Of a stretch of 64,000 nucleotides of DNA, positions 9,125 through 18,177 are shown piece after piece (within the stretch, counting starts at the first letter, position 1; each line of letters starts with the position of its first letter). This DNA is from Pseudogracilibacillus sp. (lineage in GTDB: Bacteria > Bacillota > Bacilli > Bacillales > Amphibacillaceae). The translations under genes and the position numbers were made by a program. The stretch covers positions 1 to 64,000 of the forward strand of contig JAPFDT010000038.1 in NCBI GenBank assembly GCA_026169815.1, in the 5' to 3' direction. The notes beneath the pieces were generated by a model. The model saw only the letters and a program-made list of their open reading frames with translations, had not been told where the DNA came from and did no database searches.

Positions 9125-10603
9125 TTGGAAAAAGTTGATATTTTTAAAGATATATCTAAAAGAACGGATGGAGATGTTTACTTAGGTATTGTTGGAGCTG
9201 TTAGGACAGGTAAATCTACTTTTATTAAACGGTTTATGGAATTAGTTGTTTTACCAAAAATGACAGATGAAAACGAACGTAATCGCGCTCTAGATGAATT
9301 ACCTCAGAGTGCAGCAGGAAAGACAATTATGACGACAGAACCGAAATTTGTACCGAATCAAGCTGTTTCTGTACCAATTGATGAAGAACTAGATGTAAAT
9401 ATCCGACTTGTTGATTGTGTAGGATATGCTGTTACAGGCGCTAAAGGATTTGAGGATGAAAATGGGCCAAGAATGATCCATACTCCATGGTATGAAGATG
9501 CGATACCTTTTCATGATGCAGCAGAAATTGGGACAAGAAAAGTTATTCAGGAACATTCGACAATAGGTGTCGTTATAACGACAGATGGATCAATTGGAGA
9601 GATTTCGCGAAATAATTACGTAGAAGCAGAACATCAAGTTGTAGAAGAGTTAAAAGAAGTTGGTAAACCATTTATTATGATATTGAATTCAACTAATCCT
9701 ACTAGTCAAGATACAGAATTACTACGCCAAGATTTAGTAGAACAGCATGACGTCCCTGTGATTAGTATGAATATCGAAATGATGAATGAACACGATGTGT
9801 ACAATGTGTTACGAGAAGCATTATTCGAGTTTCCTGTGTTAGAAGTTAATGTTAATTTACCAAGCTGGGTAATGGTGTTAAATGAAGAACACTGGTTAAA
9901 AGTAAGTTATAAAGAAGCAATCCAATCAACAATAAAAAATATCCGACGCTTACGTGATGTAGACGATATTATCGGCGAATTTGCTGAATATGACTATATT
10001 GAAACAGCACAAATAACTGGTATGCATATGGGAGATGGAATAGCTGAAATAGATTTATATGCACCAGCAAACCTATATGAAGAGATTTTAAAAGAAATAG
10101 TAGGCGAAGAAATAAAAGGAAAAGATCATTTATTAGCTTTAATGCAAGACTTAACTCACGCTAAACACGAATATGATCAAATAGCTGGAGCTTTACAAAT
10201 GGTAAAGCAAACTGGGTATGGTATTGCTGCACCATCAATTGCGGATATGGAACTAGAAGAACCAGAAATTATTAAACAAGGCTCTCGCTTTGGTGTTCGG
10301 TTAAATGCTATCGCTCCTTCTATTCATATGATCAAGGTAGAAGTAGAGTCAGAATTTGCTCCAATTATCGGTACCGAAAAGCAAAGTGAAGAATTAGTAA
10401 AATATTTAATGCAAGATTTTGAAGAAGATCCGTTATCGATTTGGAACTCAGATATATTTGGTCGATCTTTAAGTTCAATTGTGCGGGAAGGAATCCAAGC
10501 AAAAATATCATTGATGCCTGAAAATGCTCGTTATAAGTTAAAAGATACATTAGAACGAATTATTAATGAAGGCTCAGGTGGTTTAATTGCGATTATACTT
10601 TAA
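9125..10603 (+). CDS. spoIVA: Stage IV sporulation protein A, spore coat ATPase
   Basis: SpoIVA is the ATP-hydrolysing cytoskeletal protein that polymerises on the forespore surface and forms the basement layer of the coat. The 492-residue product, the same length as in Bacillus subtilis, has a Walker A motif GAVRTGKST at residues 24-32 (K30 binds ATP), a GTPase-like N-terminal domain with DCVG near residue 99, and a conserved C-terminal region. The start is TTG at 9125, preceded by AAGGGGAGGA; the protein then begins MEKVDIFKDI as the family does. It is transcribed alone from the sigma-E promoter upstream and ends at a long terminator stem. Confidence 0.98.
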   Translation: MEKVDIFKDISKRTDGDVYLGIVGAVRTGKSTFIKRFMELVVLPKMTDENERNRALDELPQSAAGKTIMTTEPKFVPNQAVSVPIDEELDVNIRLVDCVGYAVTGAKGFEDENGPRMIHTPWYEDAIPFHDAAEIGTRKVIQEHSTIGVVITTDGSIGEISRNNYVEAEHQVVEELKEVGKPFIMILNSTNPTSQDTELLRQDLVEQHDVPVISMNIEMMNEHDVYNVLREALFEFPVLEVNVNLPSWVMVLNEEHWLKVSYKEAIQSTIKNIRRLRDVDDIIGEFAEYDYIETAQITGMHMGDGIAEIDLYAPANLYEEILKEIVGEEIKGKDHLLALMQDLTHAKHEYDQIAGALQMVKQTGYGIAAPSIADMELEEPEIIKQGSRFGVRLNAIAPSIHMIKVEVESEFAPIIGTEKQSEELVKYLMQDFEEDPLSIWNSDIFGRSLSSIVREGIQAKISLMPENARYKLKDTLERIINEGSGGLIAIIL

Positions 10604-10617
10604 TTAAAAAATGCTAA

Positions 10618-10666
10618 CATAACAAAAAGCAATTGATATTGCATATATCAATTGCTTTTTGTTATG
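10618..10666. terminator. Very long terminator stem after spoIVA
   Basis: A 22-bp perfect stem (10618-10639 with 10645-10666) with a 5-base loop. A/T runs within the arms give a U-rich stretch on either strand, so it may work in both directions and insulate spoIVA from hbs. Confidence 0.85.
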
Positions 10667-10733
10667 GAAAATAATGATTCGGATAAAATTTCGCAAAAAA
10701 AGCTAAAAAAAATAAAAAAACTTTATTTTTGTG

Positions 10734-10762
10734 TTGAATTTTACGTGAAAGTCGTATAGTAT
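10734..10762 (+). promoter_or_regulatory. Distal sigma-A-type promoter of hbs
   Basis: TTGAAT at 10734-10739 and TAGTAT at 10757-10762 with a 17-base spacer. It is one of two candidate promoters upstream of hbs. Confidence 0.55.
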
Positions 10763-10810
10763 AAGCTTTATCATCAATTACTACTCGATGTGAGTATAAA
10801 TATATGCAAA

Positions 10811-10840
10811 TTGGTGAACAAATGTAAATAGTGTTATAAT
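10811..10840 (+). promoter_or_regulatory. Proximal sigma-A-type promoter of hbs
   Basis: TTGGTG at 10811-10816 and a perfect TATAAT at 10835-10840 with an 18-base spacer, 44 bases ahead of the hbs start codon. Confidence 0.65.
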
Positions 10841-10884
10841 TTGTTGGTTGCAAATTATATATTGATTGGGAGGAGGTGAATGTC

Positions 10885-11157
10885 ATGAACAAAACAGATT
10901 TAGTTAACGCAGTTGCTGATAAGAGCGATTTATCTAAAAAAGATGCTGCTAAAGCAGTAGATGCGGTATTTGAATCAATCATGGATTCACTTAGCGAAGG
11001 TGAAAAAGTACAGATCATCGGTTTCGGTAACTTTGAAGTACGTGACCGTGCTGCTCGTAAAGGAAGAAACCCTCAAACAGGTGAGGAAATTCAAATTCCA
11101 GCAAGTAAAGTTCCAGCATTCAAAGCTGGTAAAGCTCTTAGAGAAGCTGTTAAGTAA
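10885..11157 (+). CDS. hbs: DNA-binding protein HU (HBsu)
   Basis: HU is the abundant nucleoid protein that bends and compacts DNA as a homodimer. The 90-residue product has the N-terminal helical dimerisation region, the GFGNFEVR core, and the DNA-binding arm with [10 protein letters not shown] chose ATG 10885 because AGGAGGTG at 10871-10878 is ideally spaced; a GTG at 10876 overlaps that sequence. Two promoter candidates upstream and a strong terminator downstream fit a highly expressed single gene. In Bacillus subtilis folE (mtrA) and mtrB follow; they are missing here. Confidence 0.97.
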   Translation: MNKTDLVNAVADKSDLSKKDAAKAVDAVFESIMDSLSEGEKVQIIGFGNFEVRDRAARKGRNPQTGEEIQIPASKVPAFKAGKALREAVK

Positions 11158-11169
11158 GCTACATAGGGC

Positions 11170-11208
11170 AAAAAGGGTACTTTTATTTTATATAAAAGTA
11201 CCCTTTTT
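11170..11208 (+). terminator. Terminator of hbs
   Basis: A 17-bp perfect stem (11170-11186 with 11192-11208) with a 5-base loop; the right arm ends in T6. Confidence 0.95.
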
Positions 11209-11547
11209 TAAATGCTCATAATAATAATCATGACACATATTAAACTGAACTTATACAATTATATTTACATATTGAACTTTATTTATATTATATTTCTATA
11301 CCCTTAGTTAGTTTTCTTTAAAATCCTAGCTATTATTGTTATAATAGACTAGGAATGATAGTAGAGAACGTAAATAACTTATATTTAAAATTAAGTTAGA
11401 CATATCTTGGTACTTCTTTTGTTTAAAAGTGGATAAAAGATAGCACGCAAAACAATAATTTTTGTAATAAAACTACAATAACTTTAAATGAGTTATGATA
11501 GATATGTGATTGATGTAATTTGAATGAAAGGGCATAGGTGGTTAATC
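11209..11547. other. Gene-free stretch between hbs and hepS
   Basis: About 340 AT-rich bases with no credible coding frame. In Bacillus subtilis this spot holds folE (mtrA) and mtrB; I see no remnant of either. A TATAAT at 11340-11345 could be the -10 of a hepS promoter, but its -35 is poor. Confidence 0.5.
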
Positions 11548-12327
11548 GTGCACACGATCAATTTAGAATTAAAACATTTAAAAGAACTTATTGAAAAAAA
11601 CATTCAACACTCCTATGTTGAACAATTCGTGAAAGAGCCCTTTATCGATGAGAATAAATTAGAAATGTTACATTTTATATACCAAGACATTCAAATACCA
11701 CAATATATTAAAGAGCAACATATGGTAACTATAATGTTAGTGCAACTTGCATTAGATACACATGATAACATACCAAATCATCATCAAGAATGGGTAATGA
11801 ACGAAAGAGAGAAGCAATTATCTGTCTTAGCTGGTGATTATTATAGTGGACTGTATTATTTATTACTCTCAGAGATTGAAGAAGTGAACATGATTCAAAT
11901 TATCGCCTCAGCAATTAGAAACATTAACGAAAATAAAGTAAACCTTTTTTATAATGAACCAGAATCTGTTCAAGAGCTTTTAGAAACTATATGTCAAATA
12001 GAAACGAGTTTATTTACTAAAGTTGCAAATTATTTAGGACATGACCCACGTTTCACTAAAATTATTGAAGATTTACTATTAATTAAGCGACTTAATGATG
12101 AACAGAGTGAAGGAAATGGTGTAGTTTCCACTTATTTAGCTAACTTTAAGAAAGATAGTAATGAGCACGTTGCAGTAAACGAACAACTGAAAGAACTAAT
12201 TGAAGTAAAGAAAACGCAGTTAGAACGTCATTTACTCCAATTACCATATAAACATACGAATTTTAAAAATGCGATATTAAATAAAGTATGTTTATCGTAT
12301 AATATATCATTTGTGGAAGAAGGTTAG
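11548..12327 (+). CDS. hepS: Heptaprenyl diphosphate synthase component I
   Basis: HepS is the non-catalytic small subunit of the two-component heptaprenyl diphosphate synthase, which makes the C35 side chain of menaquinone-7. The product is 259 residues, alpha-helical, and lacks DDxxD motifs, as expected for this component. I chose GTG 11548 because AGGTGG at 11536-11541 precedes it by 6 bases; an ATG at 11524 has no Shine-Dalgarno sequence and adds eight residues. Assignment rests on family resemblance and on the order hepS-menG-hepT, the catalytic partner being hepT. menG starts 5 bases after the stop. Confidence 0.87.
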   Translation: MHTINLELKHLKELIEKNIQHSYVEQFVKEPFIDENKLEMLHFIYQDIQIPQYIKEQHMVTIMLVQLALDTHDNIPNHHQEWVMNEREKQLSVLAGDYYSGLYYLLLSEIEEVNMIQIIASAIRNINENKVNLFYNEPESVQELLETICQIETSLFTKVANYLGHDPRFTKIIEDLLLIKRLNDEQSEGNGVVSTYLANFKKDSNEHVAVNEQLKELIEVKKTQLERHLLQLPYKHTNFKNAILNKVCLSYNISFVEEG

Positions 12328-12332
12328 ATCTC

Positions 12333-13037
12333 ATGAGTGAACATTCAAAAGAAGAACGAGTTCATCATGTGTTTGAAAAAATATATGATAATTATGATTC
12401 CATGAATTCAATTATCTCTTTTAAACGTCATGTTGCATGGCGTAAAGATGTGATGAAACGAATGAACGTAAAAGAAAATAGTAATATATTGGATGTATGT
12501 ACAGGAACAGGGGACTGGGCTATTGCGCTTGCGCAAGAACAAAATGAAGATGGCCAAGTAACTGGTCTTGATTTTAGCGAAAATATGCTCAAAGTTGCAC
12601 AAGCAAAACAACATGAGAATGAATTAACGAAACTAGACTTTATCCATGGTAATGCAATGGATTTACCTTTTGACGATAATTCATTTGATTATGTGACAAT
12701 TGGTTTCGGTTTACGAAACGTTCCTGACTATGAAACGGTGTTAAAAGAAATGTACCGGGTAGTAAAACCGGGTGGAAAAGTAGTATGTTTAGAAACATCA
12801 CAACCTACACTTATCGGGTTTAGACAATTATATTATTTTTACTTCCGTTTTATTATGCCTTTATTTGGCAAATTATTTGCTAAAAGCTATGATGAATACG
12901 CATGGTTACATGAATCCGCTAAAGATTTCCCAGATAAAAACGAATTGAAGAAAATGTTTTTATCAGTAGGCTTTTCTAATGTTGAAGTGAAAAGTTATAC
13001 AGGTGGCGTTGCAGCAATGCACATGGCTACAAAATAA
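12333..13037 (+). CDS. menG: Demethylmenaquinone methyltransferase
   Basis: This S-adenosylmethionine-dependent enzyme (UbiE/MenG family, also called menH in Bacillus subtilis) methylates demethylmenaquinone in the last step of menaquinone synthesis. The 234-residue product has the SAM-binding motif [10 protein letters not shown] (about residues 52-61) and the family signature GFGLRNVPD. Length is normal. The start is 5 bases after hepS, so translation is probably coupled. It sits between the two subunits that make its substrate's prenyl tail. Confidence 0.96.
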   Translation: MSEHSKEERVHHVFEKIYDNYDSMNSIISFKRHVAWRKDVMKRMNVKENSNILDVCTGTGDWAIALAQEQNEDGQVTGLDFSENMLKVAQAKQHENELTKLDFIHGNAMDLPFDDNSFDYVTIGFGLRNVPDYETVLKEMYRVVKPGGKVVCLETSQPTLIGFRQLYYFYFRFIMPLFGKLFAKSYDEYAWLHESAKDFPDKNELKKMFLSVGFSNVEVKSYTGGVAAMHMATK

Positions 13038-13078
13038 TATATTTGTCTTCAATAGATCACGATTAAAAGGTGAAGAGA

Positions 13079-14056
13079 ATGAAATTAACGAATGTATATG
13101 GGTTTTTAAAAAAAGATTTGCAAGACATTGAGGATGCTCTAACAAATATAATTGACGCTGAGCATCCTGTTTTACGTGAGGCGTCTTTACAACTCCTTCG
13201 AGCTGGCGGGAAAAGGATCCGTCCAGTTTTTGTTTTGTTATCTGGACAGTTCGGCAACTATAAAGAGCAGAAAGAAGATATTAAAACAGTTGCAGTTGCT
13301 TTAGAGTTAATACATATGGCAACATTAGTGCACGATGATGTCGTTGACGATGCTTCCTTACGTCGTGGGAAACCTACAGTGAAGAAGTTGTATGGAAATC
13401 GTGTTGCGATGTATACAGGAGATTATATGTTAGCACGCGCTTTAGAAGTTATTACAACCGTAAAAGACCCACGCATTCATCGGTTATTATCGAGAACATT
13501 AGTGCAAGTAGTCGAAGGAGAAATGGCACAAATTGCAGATAAATATAATTTAGATCAAACTTTACGTGATTATTTACGTCGAATTAAACGTAAAACTGCG
13601 TTATTAATTGCGACGAGTTGTAAACTAGGCGCAATTGCTTCAGGAACGACTACTAAGCAAGCGAATCAATTATATCGATATGGATATAATGTAGGTATGT
13701 CATTTCAAATAATTGATGATATTTTAGACTTTACAGCATCACCTGAAGAATTAGGGAAACCAACAGGTAGTGATTTAATCCAAGGTAATATTACGTTACC
13801 AATATTTTATGCAAGTAATGATGCGCAATTTCACCAAGACTTACAACAACTTTTTGAAAATCAAGAAGAAATGAAAGACGAAGACGTTCAACAGATTTTA
13901 CAAAGTCTAAAAAAGACAAATGCAATCGAAGAATCATATCAATTAAGTAATTTATATTTACAAAAGGCATTGTTTGAAATGAAACAAATGCCAAATGGTC
14001 GTACTAAACGAACATTACAAATGATTGCAAGCTATATTGGTAAGCGACGTTTTTAA
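13079..14056 (+). CDS. hepT: Heptaprenyl diphosphate synthase component II
   Basis: HepT is the catalytic trans-prenyltransferase subunit that extends farnesyl diphosphate to C35 with isopentenyl diphosphate. The 325-residue product carries both aspartate-rich Mg2+-diphosphate motifs: DDVVDD at residues 86-91 and DDILD at 213-217, plus the GGKRIRP segment. I chose ATG 13079 with AAAAGGTG ahead of it; a GTG at 13070 overlaps that sequence. It works with HepS, two genes upstream in the same operon. Confidence 0.96.
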   Translation: MKLTNVYGFLKKDLQDIEDALTNIIDAEHPVLREASLQLLRAGGKRIRPVFVLLSGQFGNYKEQKEDIKTVAVALELIHMATLVHDDVVDDASLRRGKPTVKKLYGNRVAMYTGDYMLARALEVITTVKDPRIHRLLSRTLVQVVEGEMAQIADKYNLDQTLRDYLRRIKRKTALLIATSCKLGAIASGTTTKQANQLYRYGYNVGMSFQIIDDILDFTASPEELGKPTGSDLIQGNITLPIFYASNDAQFHQDLQQLFENQEEMKDEDVQQILQSLKKTNAIEESYQLSNLYLQKALFEMKQMPNGRTKRTLQMIASYIGKRRF

Positions 14057-14147
14057 GAATAATTGTATTATTATACATAGTTTGATAAAATTTGAACAGT
14101 TAATCTTTTATATTGACTGAAGTTTATGTAGAAAGAGGAGAATTTAA

Positions 14148-14594
14148 ATGGAAAAAACATTTATTATGGTTAAGCCTGATGGCGTCCAAAGAGATTTAGT
14201 TGGGGAAGTTGTTCAACGCTTCGAACAGAAAGGATTCGTTCTTGTAGGTGCTAAATTAATGCAAGTTTCGGAAGAACTAGCACAAGAACATTATGGCGAA
14301 CATAAAGAACGTCCATTCTTTGGCGAGTTAGTAGATTTCATTACATCTGGTCCTGTATTTGCAATGGTATGGGAAGGTGAAGGTGTTATTTTAACATCTC
14401 GTAATATGATTGGTGCAACAAACCCTGCTGAAGCAAATCCAGGTTCTATCCGTGGAGATTTCGGTGTTACAGTAGGAAAGAACATTATTCACGGTTCTGA
14501 CTCTGAAGATAGTGCAAAGCGTGAAATCAATTTATTCTTTGACGAGAATGAATTAGTATCATATACAAAAGAATCTTCAAAGTGGATTTACTAA
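14148..14594 (+). CDS. ndk: Nucleoside diphosphate kinase
   Basis: Ndk transfers the gamma-phosphate between nucleoside triphosphates and diphosphates through a phosphohistidine. The 148-residue product shows the family signature NIIHGSDS, with H115 as the active-site histidine, and the N-terminal [11 protein letters not shown] motif. AAAGAGGAGAA precedes ATG 14148. Order hepT-ndk-cheR is as in Bacillus subtilis. It has its own terminator. Confidence 0.98.
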   Translation: MEKTFIMVKPDGVQRDLVGEVVQRFEQKGFVLVGAKLMQVSEELAQEHYGEHKERPFFGELVDFITSGPVFAMVWEGEGVILTSRNMIGATNPAEANPGSIRGDFGVTVGKNIIHGSDSEDSAKREINLFFDENELVSYTKESSKWIY

Positions 14595-14604
14595 TATAAG
14601 ATAC

Positions 14605-14635
14605 AGCCTCTGTTGTTAAACGGAGGCTTTCTATT
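14605..14635 (+). terminator. Terminator of ndk
   Basis: A 10-bp stem with one T-G wobble (14605-14614 with 14619-14628), GTTA loop, followed by a short TTTCTATT tail. It is weaker than the others in this window. Confidence 0.7.
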
Positions 14636-14759
14636 ATACATTTTTTAATATTTAAATATACATATATATAATTCAAATGTAAATCCGTTTAAAACAAAAC
14701 TCTAAAAGTAAATGATGATGTACTGTATCATTTATTATAGAAAGTAGGCATCAGAAATC

Positions 14760-15539
14760 ATGGCTGCATATCATAAATTTACAGACAATATATATCGCAA
14801 ATTTGATATTGATTTAAGTTTATATAAAGAAGCACAAATGAAAAGAAGATTAACATCTCTGAGAAATAAACGCGGATTTAAAGATTTCACAACATATTAT
14901 CAAGCAATTGAACGAGATACAGAGCTTTCATCGGAGTTTATTGACCGCATTACAATTAATGTGTCAGAATTTTACCGCAATCCCCAACGTTGGGAAGTGT
15001 TGCGTGATAAAGTTATACCGCAATTGATCAAAGGAAAGCGTAGTTTAAGAATATGGAGCGCTGCTTGTTCGACTGGAGAAGAACCATATAGTTTAGCTAT
15101 GTTAATGAAAGAACATTATAGTCAGATTAATACAACGATTATTGCAACAGACATTGATGATAATGCTTTAGAAAAGGCAAAAGCAGGTAGTTATGATAAA
15201 CAAGCGTTAACTCATGTTCCAAAAGATAAAGTGTCAAAATATTTCACTATTAATGATGATAAATATCATGTTGCAGATGAATTAAAAAGAGAGATAACGT
15301 TTCAAAAACACAATTTACTAGAAGATAAGTATCCTAGTAATATTGATTTAATCGTTTGTCGAAATGTACTGATATATTTTACAGATGAAGCTAAAAAAGA
15401 TATATATACTGGGTTCAGTAAATCATTAGTGCCAGAAGGTGTACTATTTGTTGGAAGTACGGAACAAATATTTCAATCAAATAATTTTGATTTAAATTTA
15501 TTTGATACATTCTTTTATCAAAAAAGTAAAACTACGTAA
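14760..15539 (+). CDS. cheR: Chemotaxis protein methyltransferase CheR
   Basis: CheR methylates glutamate residues of chemoreceptors with SAM, setting adaptation in chemotaxis. The 259-residue product has the N-terminal helical CheR domain (about 1-65) and the C-terminal methyltransferase domain with the SAM motif [13 protein letters not shown] (about residues 99-111) and the [10 protein letters not shown] segment. ATG 14760 has only a weak upstream GTAGG. Its location away from other chemotaxis genes and next to the aromatic operon is the standard Bacillus arrangement. aroC begins 26 bases later with no terminator between. Confidence 0.95.
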   Translation: MAAYHKFTDNIYRKFDIDLSLYKEAQMKRRLTSLRNKRGFKDFTTYYQAIERDTELSSEFIDRITINVSEFYRNPQRWEVLRDKVIPQLIKGKRSLRIWSAACSTGEEPYSLAMLMKEHYSQINTTIIATDIDDNALEKAKAGSYDKQALTHVPKDKVSKYFTINDDKYHVADELKREITFQKHNLLEDKYPSNIDLIVCRNVLIYFTDEAKKDIYTGFSKSLVPEGVLFVGSTEQIFQSNNFDLNLFDTFFYQKSKTT

Positions 15540-15565
15540 TTAATTATAAAGAGACGAGGGATATT

Positions 15566-16732
15566 ATGCGTTATTTAACATCAGGAGAATCACATGGAAA
15601 ACAATTAACAACTATTATTGAAGGCATCCCTTCTAACATGCCTTTATTAAAAGAAGATATTGATGCTTCATTACTCCGTAGACAAAAAGGGCACGGTAGA
15701 GGACGTCGCATGCAAATCGAAAAAGATTTAGTAGAAATTATGAGTGGTGTTCGTCATGGCTATACATTAGGTTCACCTATCTCACTTGTCGTAGAGAACG
15801 ATGATTTTAAAAGTTGGGTAAATATTATGGGAGAAGATCCTGTAGATGATGATGAAAAAATTCGTCGTGTTGTATCACGTCCAAGACCTGGCCATGCTGA
15901 TTTAAATGGTGCTCTTAAATATGGTCATAGAGATATGCGTAATGTGCTAGAACGTTCATCTGCTAGAGAAACAACAGCTCGTGTAGCAGCTGGAGCTATC
16001 GCAAAAACGATGTTAAAACAATTAGGGATTAATCTAGTAGGATACGTTAAAGAAATAAATGGTATCCAGGCAAAAGAAATAGATGGTTTATCTGTTCAAG
16101 AACGTTTTGATATTTCTGATGCATCTCCTGTTCGTGTATTAGATCCAGATGTTGAACAGCAAATGATGGATCGAATTGATGAAGCAAAGCAAGATGGCGA
16201 TTCAATAGGTGGAGTTTGTGAAGTGTATGTGGAAGGAATGCCAGCTGGTATAGGTTCCTATGTCCATTTTGACCGTAAGCTTGATTCAAAATTAGCTGCA
16301 GCAGTTATGGGAATTAATGCTTTTAAAGGAGCAGAAATTGGAGTAGGTTTTGAAGCAGCTAGATTAAATGGAAGTGAAGTTCATGACGAGATTATTTGGA
16401 ATGAAGAAAATGGTTACAGTCGTAGAACGAACAATTTAGGCGGCTTTGAAGGTGGTATGACAAACGGAATGCCATTAGTAATTAAAGGTGTCATGAAGCC
16501 AATTCCAACTTTATATAAACCTTTACAAAGTGTTGATATCGAGACTAAAGAGCCGTTTAACGCTAGTATTGAGCGATCTGACTCTTGTGCAGTTCCAGCA
16601 GCAGCTGTTGTCATGGAACATGTCGTTGCATTTGAATTAGCAAAAGCAATTACAGAACAATTTACAAGCGACCAGTTTCCACAATTGAAGAAAGCATTAG
16701 ATGAGTATCGTGAAGAAATAAGGAGCTTTTAA
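15566..16732 (+). CDS. aroC: Chorismate synthase
   Basis: Chorismate synthase (called AroF in Bacillus subtilis) converts 5-enolpyruvylshikimate 3-phosphate to chorismate using reduced FMN. The 388-residue product has the signature GESHG at residues 7-11, RRQKGHGRG, and the flavin/substrate motif [10 protein letters not shown] near residues 109-118. The next gene, aroB, starts at the base after the stop codon, so the two are translationally coupled. Confidence 0.97.
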   Translation: MRYLTSGESHGKQLTTIIEGIPSNMPLLKEDIDASLLRRQKGHGRGRRMQIEKDLVEIMSGVRHGYTLGSPISLVVENDDFKSWVNIMGEDPVDDDEKIRRVVSRPRPGHADLNGALKYGHRDMRNVLERSSARETTARVAAGAIAKTMLKQLGINLVGYVKEINGIQAKEIDGLSVQERFDISDASPVRVLDPDVEQQMMDRIDEAKQDGDSIGGVCEVYVEGMPAGIGSYVHFDRKLDSKLAAAVMGINAFKGAEIGVGFEAARLNGSEVHDEIIWNEENGYSRRTNNLGGFEGGMTNGMPLVIKGVMKPIPTLYKPLQSVDIETKEPFNASIERSDSCAVPAAAVVMEHVVAFELAKAITEQFTSDQFPQLKKALDEYREEIRSF

Positions 16733-17806
16733 ATGAAGCAGTTACGTGTAGGTACGTCAACCCACGATTATACGATTACAATTGATGAAAATATTCGTTA
16801 TGATTTACAAAAGTTTTTTACGAAATCATATAGTAAAATTTTAATTATAACAGATGATCAAGTTGCTCCACTTTATTTAGATGATATATTAGCTGGATTA
16901 CAAACGGAAAATGTCATTCATACGACAATTCCGAGTGGAGAAGCGACGAAAAGTATTGAATATTATTATCAATTACAAACAGTTGCATTAGAAAATAGAT
17001 TAGATCGAAATTCTTTAATTATTGCACTTGGCGGAGGCGTTATTGGCGACTTAGCCGGATTTGTGGCAGCAACATTTATGCGTGGTATTGATTATATGCA
17101 AGTACCAACTACGATTTTAGCGCATGATAGTAGTGTTGGGGGAAAAGTAGCTATTAATCATGAATTAGGTAAAAATTTAATCGGTAGCTTTTATCCTCCA
17201 GTAGCTGTTGTGTATGATGTAAATATGATGCAAACTTTACCAGAAAACGAGATTCGCTCAGGTTATGCAGAATTAGTAAAAGAAGCTTTTATTTCTGATA
17301 AAGCATTTTTACAAGAAATTTTAAATAAACCTTTATCGAAGTTAACGAACGAAGAATTAAAAGAACATTTATATAAAGGTGTAAAAGTAAAAGCAAAAAT
17401 TGTGGAGCAAGATGAAAAAGAAGCTAATATTAGAATGTTTTTAAATTTTGGTCACACATTAGCTCATGCAATGGAAACATCATTAGGTTATGGTCGAATC
17501 ACACACGGTGAATCGGTAGCGGTCGGGATGCTATTTGCCTTACATATAAGTGAACAAACTTACAATAAACCTTTATATTATGATGAGTTATTTGATTGGT
17601 TACAAAATAATGGTTATCCACTGTCATTATTTGATATTCCGTTAGATAATGTGATTCAATTAATGAAATTAGATAAAAAATCATTAAATCAACATATTCA
17701 AATGGTTTTATTGTCAGAGATAGGCGAACCAACTGTTGAAAAAATGGAAGACGAGCAATTAAAAAAAATGTTACAGTCATTTAAGAAGGAGTTGACTGCC
17801 AAATGA
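16733..17806 (+). CDS. aroB: 3-dehydroquinate synthase
   Basis: AroB cyclises DAHP to 3-dehydroquinate, the second step of the shikimate pathway, with NAD+ and a divalent metal. The 357-residue product has the NAD-binding GGGVIGDLAGF motif (about residues 101-111), the substrate loop VPTTILAHDSSVGGK, and the metal-binding histidines in NFGHTLAHA and ITHGESVAVG. It begins directly after the aroC stop and overlaps aroH by four bases (ATGA), typical of coupling. Confidence 0.97.
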   Translation: MKQLRVGTSTHDYTITIDENIRYDLQKFFTKSYSKILIITDDQVAPLYLDDILAGLQTENVIHTTIPSGEATKSIEYYYQLQTVALENRLDRNSLIIALGGGVIGDLAGFVAATFMRGIDYMQVPTTILAHDSSVGGKVAINHELGKNLIGSFYPPVAVVYDVNMMQTLPENEIRSGYAELVKEAFISDKAFLQEILNKPLSKLTNEELKEHLYKGVKVKAKIVEQDEKEANIRMFLNFGHTLAHAMETSLGYGRITHGESVAVGMLFALHISEQTYNKPLYYDELFDWLQNNGYPLSLFDIPLDNVIQLMKLDKKSLNQHIQMVLLSEIGEPTVEKMEDEQLKKMLQSFKKELTAK

Positions 17807-18177
17807 CACGAGGATTTAGAGGGGCAACAACGATTTCAGAAAATAACGAACAACAAATAATGAATGAAACTAAAAAGTTAGTTTTAGAAATGGTAGAACA
17901 GAATAATATTGCACCAGAAAATATTTCTCATGTGCTTTTTTCCGTAACTGACGATATAAATGCAGCGTTTCCTGCTAAAGTTGCTCGTCAATTACCTGGT
18001 TGGACTCATGTACCAGTCATGTGTATGCAGGAAATTAATGTTCCAAATAGTTTAGAATTATGTATAAGGGTAATGTTAATAGCAAAGACAACATTAGAGC
18101 AACAAGATGTCAAGCATATTTTTTTAAATGAAGCTGTGAAACTACGTCCAGATTTAACAAAACAAGAAGGTGATTAA
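17803..18177 (+). CDS. aroH: Chorismate mutase AroH
   Basis: This monofunctional chorismate mutase of the AroH class rearranges chorismate to prephenate for tyrosine and phenylalanine synthesis. The 124-residue product opens with RGFRGATTI; R6 corresponds to the catalytic Arg7 of Bacillus subtilis. It retains the conserved CMQEINVPNSLELCIRV segment that carries further active-site residues. It overlaps aroB by four bases and its stop is followed at once by the hisC ATG. In Bacillus subtilis trpEDCFBA lies between aroH and hisC; here there is no intervening base. Confidence 0.96.
   Translation: MTRGFRGATTISENNEQQIMNETKKLVLEMVEQNNIAPENISHVLFSVTDDINAAFPAKVARQLPGWTHVPVMCMQEINVPNSLELCIRVMLIAKTTLEQQDVKHIFLNEAVKLRPDLTKQEGD

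Noticed and set aside
10961-11221. Second plus-strand frame of 86 codons over hbs
   Set aside because: A shadow of hbs that runs on into the terminator; no ribosome binding site.
15540-15565. T-box or attenuator before the aromatic operon
   Set aside because: Only 26 bases separate cheR from aroC, too short for such a leader, and no T-box core sequence was seen.
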